10,940 nt of DNA. It comes from an uncultured bacterium. Lineage in GTDB: Bacteria > Patescibacteriota > Dojkabacteria > SC72. The DNA lies in contig CALLXA010000060.1 in the NCBI GenBank assembly GCA_938015795.1, forward strand, positions 1 to 10,940, given 5' to 3'. Position 1 is the stretch's first letter. Every line of letters begins with the position of its first letter. Positions 1-5,145 of the stretch are shown here, one piece after another. The notes under the pieces were generated by a model that ran no database searches, was not told the origin of the DNA, and saw only the letters and a program-made list of their open reading frames with translations. A program made the translations under genes and the position numbers.

Positions 1-513
1 TTTTATGCTGATGAATTCCAAAACTTTGCAACAGAAGAATTCAGCTCTATATTATCAGAAGCTCGAAAATATCGTCTGAATCTTACTTTGGCTCATCAGT
101 ATATTGGACAATTACCTGAGGGGATTAAAAATGCTGTATTTGGGAATGTTGGTACATTGATGATCACTAGATGCAGCTCTGAAGATGCTAAATTCTTGGA
201 GGGTCAATTTGAACCTCATCTGACTGCTGGAGATATTATTAATCAGAGTATGGCTCATTATTATCTCAAGATGTTAAATGATGGGACATATCCATCTCCA
301 TTTTCTCTTGATACAAAATTTGGGAAAGCATTTCCTGAAACAGGTTTCGATTTGCCATCAAATCCAGAAGTATCAAGGATAATTAAGGAGATTTCAAGAG
401 CTAAGTATGGGAGAAATATTGATATAGTGAATAAAGATATTAATCATAGATCAGATCTTGATAAGCCGAAGGAAGAGCCTCAACCACAAGGATTTCCGTC
501 AATGGGCTTTTAA
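1..513 (+). CDS. Type IV secretion/conjugation coupling ATPase, C-terminal part (5' end outside window)
   Basis: The frame is open from the first base and ends at a TAA (511-513), giving 170 residues of a longer protein. It begins in the Walker B region (FYADEFQNF, with the acidic pair at residues 4-5). It continues with a segment reading SEARKYRLNL...LAHQYIGQLP and then GNVGTLMITRCSSEDAKFL, the pattern of the C-terminal ATPase half of TraD/TraG/VirD4 and VirB4-like coupling proteins (TraM-recognition/DUF87 type). Such ATPases sit at the inner membrane and power DNA or protein transfer. In CPR genomes they often accompany type IV pilus or competence-like machinery. The last ~35 residues are polar and proline-rich and probably disordered. 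The Walker A motif and any membrane segments lie upstream of the window, so the subfamily (VirD4, VirB4 or HerA-like) cannot be fixed. A TTG at 88 could be mistaken for a start but is internal. Confidence 0.85.
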   Translation, partial: FYADEFQNFATEEFSSILSEARKYRLNLTLAHQYIGQLPEGIKNAVFGNVGTLMITRCSSEDAKFLEGQFEPHLTAGDIINQSMAHYYLKMLNDGTYPSPFSLDTKFGKAFPETGFDLPSNPEVSRIIKEISRAKYGRNIDIVNKDINHRSDLDKPKEEPQPQGFPSMGF

Positions 514-629
514 AAGCTAAAAAGAGTTTAAGATGTTGAAATTATATTGTATTTGCAATGACTATAGCTGTTTTTTCTTTATTTGCGATAGAATTATAGG
601 TTGAAGCACTTCTAAATTAGTCCTTATTT

Positions 630-638
630 TGGTAAAAT
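630..638 (+). promoter_or_regulatory. Extended -10 promoter of tRNA-Ile
   Basis: TGG followed by TAAAAT (633-638) fits an extended -10 element (TGn-TAnnnT) and places transcription start near 645, about 8 nt before the tRNA. No good -35 box is seen at the right distance, which is usual for extended -10 promoters. This is inferred from sequence only. Confidence 0.5.
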
Positions 639-652
639 CAGTATCACACAAT

Positions 653-729
653 GGGAGTATAGCTCAGGTGGTTAGAGCGCGGTTCTTATAAAGCCGTGGT
701 CGGTGGTTCGAGTCCACCTACTCCCACCA
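653..729 (+). tRNA. tRNA-Ile, anticodon UAU
   Basis: A full cloverleaf can be folded by hand. The acceptor GGGAGTA (653-659) pairs with TACTCCC (719-725), followed by discriminator A726 and an encoded CCA (727-729). The D stem is GCTC/GAGC (662-665, 675-678). The anticodon stem CGGTT/AGCCG encloses the loop CTTATAA (685-691), so positions 34-36 are T687-A688-T689 = UAU. The T arm carries GGTTCGAGTCC. UAU reads the isoleucine codon AUA. Most bacteria instead read AUA with a CAU tRNA whose C34 is converted to lysidine by TilS, so this anticodon is notable. The gene has its own promoter and is followed by T-rich DNA and the convergent recombinase gene. Confidence 0.93.
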
Positions 730-793
730 GTATGGTTTTTATTTTTCAATGAATTGATTCCGAAGAGTCTACCTTTAATGGTTTGAATTTTTG

Positions 794-817
794 CACCACC
801 TATAGTGAAGTGTTTTT
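794..817 (+). terminator. Possible Rho-independent terminator after tRNA-Ile
   Basis: CACCAC (794-799), a five-base loop, then GTG-AA-GTG (805-812) can form a six-pair stem with a two-base bulge, followed by TTTTT (813-817). It lies between the tRNA and the 3' end of the convergent recombinase gene, where a terminator is expected. The stem is short. A T-rich run directly after the tRNA (735-747) could end transcription instead. Confidence 0.3.
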
Positions 818-867
818 AGGGAGAAATTTCTTGATAGTCTATTATCTGCTAAAGCTTTTTGATGATT

Positions 868-1758
868 CTAAAGTTCGTTTAAACTTTTTTCTGTTTCAAT
901 CTTTTTATTGTCGATAAGATTGAGATATTTTTCGGTTGTAGATAGTCTTTTGTGACCAACTAGTTTTGAAACAGTCACTAAGCTAACACCATTTGATAGG
1001 TGGTGCGCAATAAAAGTGTTTCTAAGGTCATTTACTTTTGCATTTTTTATTCCTGCTTTTTCAAAGGCTTTATCTATTGCTGTTCTTATATTTCTTACAA
1101 GGAGAGGTCTGCCATTTTTTGTCACAAAAAGTGTATCATCTTCAGTTTCGGGCCTTACAACAAGATATTCGTCAATAGCTTTCTTCGCCGACTTGTTCAA
1201 AGGTACTTTTCTAGCTGGATGGCTACCTGCAGATTTTATATATAAGTAGTCTATGTTTCCTGTTTTCGACTTTCTAATATCTTCCAATGCTAGATTGGCC
1301 AATTCACCAATACGGATTCCAGTTTGTAAAAGAATTTCTACAATAGAGTAGAGTCTTACATCTATACGACTGACATCTCTCAATGCCCTATATTCTAATT
1401 CTGTCAAAACTCTAGGTGGCTTGGTTTCGAACTTTGGATGTGCTAACTTTTCTGCGGGATTATCTTTTAAAAGTGATTTGTCTGAGAGGAATCTGTAAAA
1501 TGTTCTTGTACTATTTATTTTTCTTGAAATACTTTTAGGAGTGTAATTGTTTTCCTCTAAGTTCGCTTTATACTTCTCCAAATCCTCTATAGTAGTATTC
1601 TCTATGCTGCCTATCCCATGCTGAGAAAAAAACTTCAAAATTTGTTCTATATCTTTTGCATAAGCAATTACGGTTGCTTCGGATCTTCCTTTCTCTTGTA
1701 AATCATTGATAAATAGCTGTCTGAATTTTGAGTACTCTGGGTTTGTTATATCTGCCAC
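868..1758 (-). CDS. Tyrosine recombinase, XerC/XerD-like
   Basis: The protein has 296 residues, the usual XerC/D length. It has an N-terminal SAM-like core-binding domain (about 8-100) and a C-terminal catalytic domain (about 115-290). Visible catalytic residues are Arg149 (LLQTGIRIGEL), Arg246 (NDLRNTF), His269 (KLVGHKR) and the nucleophile Tyr278 (TTEKYLN). The usual His of HxxR is Asn243, and the beta-hairpin lysine (GKG in XerD) is not in its normal place, although Lys175 is near. The family resolves chromosome dimers at dif or integrates mobile DNA. Translation must start at GTG (1758) because an in-frame TAA lies two codons upstream; there is no Shine-Dalgarno match. It is transcribed divergently from the septum gene and converges on tRNA-Ile. 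A chromosomal Xer role or a domesticated integrase both fit; no dif-like site was recognised. The stop is TAG. Confidence 0.9.
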   Translation of the reverse strand: MADITNPEYSKFRQLFINDLQEKGRSEATVIAYAKDIEQILKFFSQHGIGSIENTTIEDLEKYKANLEENNYTPKSISRKINSTRTFYRFLSDKSLLKDNPAEKLAHPKFETKPPRVLTELEYRALRDVSRIDVRLYSIVEILLQTGIRIGELANLALEDIRKSKTGNIDYLYIKSAGSHPARKVPLNKSAKKAIDEYLVVRPETEDDTLFVTKNGRPLLVRNIRTAIDKAFEKAGIKNAKVNDLRNTFIAHHLSNGVSLVTVSKLVGHKRLSTTEKYLNLIDNKKIETEKSLNEL

Positions 1759-1802
1759 GTCTTACGTATTGCTTAATTTAATGTCTTTCTGTATGTAGAA
1801 AA

Positions 1803-1831
1803 ATTATATCATCTTAGATGAGTATGGGCAA
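1803..1831 (-). promoter_or_regulatory. Promoter of the recombinase gene
   Basis: On the minus strand, TTGCCC (1831-1826) and a perfect TATAAT (1808-1803) are separated by exactly 17 bp. Predicted transcription start is near 1796, giving a leader of about 38 nt before the GTG start at 1758. The element overlaps the oppositely directed septum-gene promoter. Confidence 0.6.
1809..1821. promoter_or_regulatory. Palindrome inside the divergent promoters, possible operator
   Basis: TCATCT-T-AGATGA is a perfect six-base inverted repeat with one central base. It fills the 5' part of the -35/-10 spacer of the minus-strand promoter and covers the likely -35 box of the plus-strand promoter. A dimeric regulator bound here would block both genes. 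The binding protein is unknown; the recombinase or the winged-helix protein at 7912 are only guesses. A 12-base perfect dyad can occur by chance in AT-rich DNA. Confidence 0.4.
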
Positions 1832-1843
1832 TAAAAATATAAT
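1814..1843 (+). promoter_or_regulatory. Promoter of the septum protein gene
   Basis: TTAGAT (1814-1819) and a perfect TATAAT (1838-1843) are spaced by 18 bp. Predicted start of transcription is near 1850, only about 20 nt before the TTG at 1870, so the leader is short. Confidence 0.55.
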
Positions 1844-1869
1844 ATGGGTTTTGTTAACGATTCGGATTC

Positions 1870-2319
1870 TTGTTAATATTTGATGTGGAAAAATTTCTGT
1901 ATAAACCAAATAAAAATGAAAATATTCGAAAGCAAAATGTTCTATTGAATAGTTACTTCGCAACTTTCTTTGTAAAGATTATTTTTTTAGTAATGTCATT
2001 TTTTCTTTTTTATAACGTATTTCACTCTGTAAAAATTACTAGCCAAAAATTGGAAATATTGAATGCTGCGGAAGCGGAAGTTAATTCTTTACGGGTACAG
2101 AATTTGAAATTGGAATTAGAATTAGATGAAATGAAGAAAGTAAGTTATTTGGAAGTTGAAGCTAGGGATAGGTTGAATTTTGCTGGAGAAGGGGATACTG
2201 TTTTTGTTATACCAACTAATTTGATTGAAAGAAGTGGTTATAATCTTGCGGATATTCTTGCGGAATCTAATCCTGTGCAAACTAAATCTACTCTTGAGAT
2301 TTGGATTGAGTGGCTATAG
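1870..2319 (+). CDS. Septum formation initiator protein (FtsB/DivIC family)
   Basis: This is a single-pass membrane protein of 149 residues. It has a basic cytoplasmic N-terminus (about 1-29), a membrane helix (about 30-53, rich in F, I, L and V), an extracytoplasmic coiled coil (about 54-92, with EILNAAEAEVNSL and LKLELELDEMKK), and the family signature from Tyr93 to Pro115 (YLEVEARDRLNF, then GEGDTVFVIP). FtsB/DivIC pairs with FtsL and FtsQ/DivIB to activate septal peptidoglycan synthesis at the divisome. The start is uncertain: TTG at 1870 is the first possible codon after an in-frame TAA at 1855, and GTG at 1885 would remove five residues. Neither has a Shine-Dalgarno site. The end carries two tryptophans (EIWIEWL). 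It stands alone between a divergent recombinase and a tRNA gene. The stop is TAG. Confidence 0.85.
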   Translation: MLIFDVEKFLYKPNKNENIRKQNVLLNSYFATFFVKIIFLVMSFFLFYNVFHSVKITSQKLEILNAAEAEVNSLRVQNLKLELELDEMKKVSYLEVEARDRLNFAGEGDTVFVIPTNLIERSGYNLADILAESNPVQTKSTLEIWIEWL

Positions 2320-2331
2320 TTGTCTATAAAG

Positions 2332-2361
2332 TTGAAATGAGTTATATATATATTGTATAAT
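2332..2361 (+). promoter_or_regulatory. Promoter of tRNA-fMet and probably efp
   Basis: TTGAAA (2332-2337) and a perfect TATAAT (2356-2361) are 18 bp apart. Predicted transcription start is near 2368, 13 nt before the tRNA. The gap between tRNA and efp holds no terminator-like hairpin or clear -10 box, so the same promoter probably serves both. Confidence 0.7.
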
Positions 2362-2380
2362 CATCTTGCTTTATGGATGT

Positions 2381-2455
2381 CGCGGGGTAGAGCAGTGGCA
2401 GCTCGTCAGGCTCATAACCTGGAGGTCGTTGGTTCGAATCCAACCCCCGCAACCA
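2381..2455 (+). tRNA. Initiator tRNA-fMet (CAU)
   Basis: The acceptor CGCGGGG (2381-2387) pairs with CCCCGCA (2445-2451), leaving C1 opposite A72 unpaired, the hallmark of bacterial initiators that permits formylation and blocks EF-Tu. A11-T24 in the D stem (GAGC/GCTC) is a second initiator mark. The anticodon loop is CTCATAA with CAU at 2413-2415. Discriminator A2452 is followed by an encoded CCA (2453-2455). The anticodon stem is TCAGG/CCTGG, so the normally invariant three G-C pairs at 29-31:39-41 read A-T, G-C, G-C. Length is 75 nt, with a short D loop. Its own promoter lies just upstream and the EF-P gene follows after 43 nt. Confidence 0.95.
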
Positions 2456-2498
2456 TTTTTCATAGAACAAACTTCATTTAAACTTTTATTTTTTGTCT

Positions 2499-3059
2499 AT
2501 GCCATTAACAGACCAACCAGTAAAGGGTATGTATATTAAGGAAGAGAATAGAATATTTTTTCTTCAAGATCGTCAATTAAAAACACAGGGAAGACAGGGT
2601 GGTTTGATTATCATGAAGATGAAAGCTTTGGATCATGGTCAGGTTTTGAGTAAAACTATTAAGGCTGGTACAAAGGTTGAGTACATAAATCCTGAAACAA
2701 AAGAGATGCAATATCTTTATTCTGATAATAGTGGAGTATATTTTATGGATATGGAATCTTTTGAAACAATATCTATTCCTAAGGATACAATAGGATATTA
2801 TATTAATTTTCTCAAAGAGGGTTCGACTACTTTAGTTATGATGTATGAAGGGAAAATTTTAACGATTAAAGAAACACCTGTTGTTGAATTAGAAGTGATT
2901 GAAGCAAATGATGCTGTAAAAGGTAATACTTCTAACTCAGCAACTAAAGAAGTTGTTGTAGAAACTGGTTTTAAAGTTCATGTACCTATGTTTATAAAGA
3001 AAGGTGAGATTATTAAGATTAATACAGAGTCAGGAACATATTCCGGTAAAGCAAATTAG
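2499..3059 (+). CDS. efp: Translation elongation factor P
   Basis: The protein has 186 residues, the normal EF-P length, with the three-domain layout: a KOW-like domain (about 1-65), an OB domain (about 66-127, with QYLYSDNSGVYFMD and INFLKEG) and a C-terminal OB domain (about 130-186, with KGNTSNSATKEVVVETG and VPMFIKKGEIIKINT). EF-P binds between the P and E sites and rescues ribosomes stalled at polyproline; it also stimulates first peptide bond formation with fMet-tRNA. The domain I loop reads TQGRQGGL. Ungapped alignment by eye to E. coli EF-P puts Arg32 where Lys34 is normally beta-lysylated. ATG at 2499 is chosen over TTG at 2493 because it gives the standard N-terminus. No Shine-Dalgarno is present. 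It follows initiator tRNA by 43 nt and the two are probably cotranscribed. The stop is TAG. Confidence 0.95.
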   Translation: MPLTDQPVKGMYIKEENRIFFLQDRQLKTQGRQGGLIIMKMKALDHGQVLSKTIKAGTKVEYINPETKEMQYLYSDNSGVYFMDMESFETISIPKDTIGYYINFLKEGSTTLVMMYEGKILTIKETPVVELEVIEANDAVKGNTSNSATKEVVVETGFKVHVPMFIKKGEIIKINTESGTYSGKAN

Positions 3060-3078
3060 TACACGTTTTTGAGTTTTT

Positions 3079-3087
3079 TGATATAAT
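3079..3087 (+). promoter_or_regulatory. Extended -10 promoter of tRNA-Met and probably ftsH-polA
   Basis: TGA followed by a perfect TATAAT (3082-3087) forms an extended -10 element starting 20 bp after the efp stop codon. Predicted start is near 3094, about 21 nt before the tRNA. No convincing -35 is present. No other good promoter is seen before ftsH. Confidence 0.6.
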
Positions 3088-3114
3088 ACTTTTGTGACCT
3101 CTAGATATTCACCT

Positions 3115-3188
3115 GGTGGGATAGCTCAGTCGGTTAGAGCATGGGATTCATAAACCCAAGGTCGGTGGTTCGATCCCACCTCTCACCA
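3115..3188 (+). tRNA. tRNA-Met, elongator (CAU)
   Basis: The acceptor GGTGGGA (3115-3121) pairs with TCTCACC (3181-3187), with one G-T wobble; discriminator is A3188. The next bases are TA, so the CCA end is not encoded, unlike the other two tRNAs here. The D stem is GCTC/GAGC, and the T arm GGTGG/CCACC encloses TTCGATC. The anticodon loop TTCATAA gives CAU (3149-3151). The anticodon stem TGGGA/ACCCA has an A-A mismatch at 31:39. The paired acceptor end and pyrimidine 11 separate it from the initiator. A CAU tRNA could also be the lysidine-type tRNA-Ile2, but the UAU tRNA at 653 already covers AUA, so elongator Met is preferred. Confidence 0.85.
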
Positions 3189-3226
3189 TATGATTTCGTA
3201 ACATAAGTTTTTTACTGCATAGAGCT

Positions 3227-5113
3227 ATGAATAATACAGATGTTGATAATAATAAAGAAAACTCTCCAAAGATAGATATTAGAAGAATTAAACCTAAGAG
3301 GCGAATTTCTAGTATTTCTAGCATAGCTATTACATTGGTATTGTCTATTATTCTTACTATTGGTGTTTTCTTTTTGACAAATCTTTTTAATACAAAAGGT
3401 AGGGAAGTTTCTATAAGTAACATAGTTAATGATATTTCTGAGGGTAACTATAAAAAAATTACACTGAAGGAAGATCTTGTAATTCTGGATTATACAGAAA
3501 AAAGTGATGAAGGTGATATTGCTTCTAGAAAATATGCATTGTTACCAGTGGGAACTGATTTTTATCAAGTTATGTCTGATGCTGGTATTGATATTAAGAC
3601 ATTGAAAAATGACTTCTTTGAACCAAAGGTAGGGATTACTTTTGGTGATATTATAACCATAGTTCTTGTTGGTGCAGCTTTGATAATGGCATATGTAATG
3701 ATAAAGAATATGCAGGCATCTGGTGGTAAAATAATGGATTTCGGACAGAGTAAAGCTAGGTTGATGATGGGTAAAAAGACTGGTATTAATTTCAATGATG
3801 TTGCTGGTATAGAAGAGGTTAAGGAGGAGTTAACTGAGATTGTTGATTTTCTTAAATATCCTAAAAAATATAGACAAGTTGGTGCTAGGATTCCAAGAGG
3901 TGTTCTTCTTGCTGGTTCTCCTGGTACTGGTAAAACTCTTTTAGCAAAGGCTGTTGCAGGTGAGGCAGGTGTTCCATTCTTTCATACCTCAGGTTCAGAG
4001 TTTGAAGAGATGTTGGTAGGTGCTGGTGCTTCTAGGGTAAGAGATTTGTTTAATAAAGCTAGAAAAGCAAGTCCATGTATTATCTTTATTGATGAGATAG
4101 ATGCTGTTGCTAAGAAGAGAGGTACCGTACTTCATTCAGGTGCTGGTGAGCAAACATTGAATCAGATTTTGGTAGAGATGGATGGTTTGGAAGAGAGGGA
4201 AAATGTAATTGTTCTTGCTGCTACAAATAGACCTGATGTATTAGATCCAGCTATTTTGAGACCTGGTAGGTTTGATAGAATGGTTGTTGTTAATATGCCT
4301 GATTGTGAAGGTAGGAAGGAAATTCTTTTGGTTCATTCTAAGAATAAGAAGTTTGAGAATGAGGCTGATTTGGATATGGTTGCAAAGAAGACCATTGGGT
4401 ATTCAGGTGCGGATTTAGAAAATCTTTTGAATGAGGCTGCAATTATGGCTGCTAAAGAAGATAGAAAATTAATTAGTCAGGATGATTTGTTAGAGTCATA
4501 TTTGAAAGTGAAATTAGGTAGGAAGAAAAAAGGTGGTATGGATGAAGATGAGCTTAAAAAAACTGCATACCATGAAGCTGGTCATGCTATTGTTGCTAAG
4601 TTTACTAAGGGTGCAGATCCTGTTGAGCAAGTTTCAATTATATCTAGAGGTATGGCTGGTGGTGTAACAGTATATTTACCTGAGAGTGATAAAAAATATC
4701 TTCATAAAAATCAGATGTTAGCTATGTTAAGATCAGGTGTTGCTGGTAGAGCTGCTGAGGAGATATTTTTAGATGATATTTCGACTGGTGCTTCTGGCGA
4801 TATTGAACAAGTTACTAAAATTGCTAAGGAAATGGTTATGGAATATGGAATGAGTGATAAGCTTGGAATGATAAAGTATGGAGATGCAGAGGAGACTAAG
4901 CATCTTGGATATGCATATGGTGGTGGTAAGGATTATAGCGAGAGAACTGCAGAGATAATAGATAGAGAAATAAAGGATTTGGTTGATGATGCATATTCAT
5001 ATGCTAAGAAGGTTTTGAAAGATCAATCTCAATATGTTGAGAAATTAGTAACTATTCTTCTTGAAAAAGAGGTTGTTGGTAAAGAAGAGTTTGAAGGAAT
5101 ATTTCAAGAGTAG
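3227..5113 (+). CDS. ftsH: ATP-dependent zinc metalloprotease FtsH
   Basis: This is a complete membrane AAA protease of 628 residues. It has a cytoplasmic basic N-tail (1-32), membrane helix 1 (about 33-54), a short extracytoplasmic domain (about 55-138), membrane helix 2 (about 139-160), the AAA module and the M41 peptidase. Seen motifs are Walker A GSPGTGKT (230-237), Walker B IIFIDE (285-290), the second region of homology with AATNRPDVLDPAI and arginine fingers Arg348 and Arg351, the zinc site HEAGH (449-453) and the third ligand Asp525 (TGASGD). It unfolds and degrades membrane and regulatory proteins. Two differences from the E. coli enzyme are Ser for the first Pro in GPPGTGKT and Leu263 at the pore-loop Phe (EMLVGAG). 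The ATG has no real Shine-Dalgarno, only GAG immediately upstream. It follows tRNA-Met by 38 nt, and polA follows 32 nt after its TAG stop. Confidence 0.97.
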   Translation: MNNTDVDNNKENSPKIDIRRIKPKRRISSISSIAITLVLSIILTIGVFFLTNLFNTKGREVSISNIVNDISEGNYKKITLKEDLVILDYTEKSDEGDIASRKYALLPVGTDFYQVMSDAGIDIKTLKNDFFEPKVGITFGDIITIVLVGAALIMAYVMIKNMQASGGKIMDFGQSKARLMMGKKTGINFNDVAGIEEVKEELTEIVDFLKYPKKYRQVGARIPRGVLLAGSPGTGKTLLAKAVAGEAGVPFFHTSGSEFEEMLVGAGASRVRDLFNKARKASPCIIFIDEIDAVAKKRGTVLHSGAGEQTLNQILVEMDGLEERENVIVLAATNRPDVLDPAILRPGRFDRMVVVNMPDCEGRKEILLVHSKNKKFENEADLDMVAKKTIGYSGADLENLLNEAAIMAAKEDRKLISQDDLLESYLKVKLGRKKKGGMDEDELKKTAYHEAGHAIVAKFTKGADPVEQVSIISRGMAGGVTVYLPESDKKYLHKNQMLAMLRSGVAGRAAEEIFLDDISTGASGDIEQVTKIAKEMVMEYGMSDKLGMIKYGDAEETKHLGYAYGGGKDYSERTAEIIDREIKDLVDDAYSYAKKVLKDQSQYVEKLVTILLEKEVVGKEEFEGIFQE

Positions 5114-5145
5114 ACTGTAATCAAAAGGTCCTGTAAAATTTTATT

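Noticed and set aside
506..517. Palindrome GCTTTTAAAAGC at the end of the coupling ATPase gene, as a terminator
   Set aside because: Only four pairs can form around a loop and there is no T-run directly after it.
710..774. Partial repeat of the tRNA-Ile T arm (GAGTCCACCT at 710-719; GAGTCTACCT at 765-774) beside a recombinase, as a possible attachment site
   Set aside because: Only ten bases with one mismatch, no second boundary, and no mobile cargo genes between repeats; the recombinase looks like a chromosomal Xer type.
2456..2498. Riboswitch or leader peptide between tRNA-fMet and efp
   Set aside because: Only 43 bases, AT-rich, with no stable hairpin or conserved riboswitch core.
3148..3423. 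Minus-strand open frame overlapping tRNA-Met and the ftsH start
   Set aside because: Antisense shadow of a clear tRNA and a conserved protein; its C-terminal residues derive from the tRNA gene.
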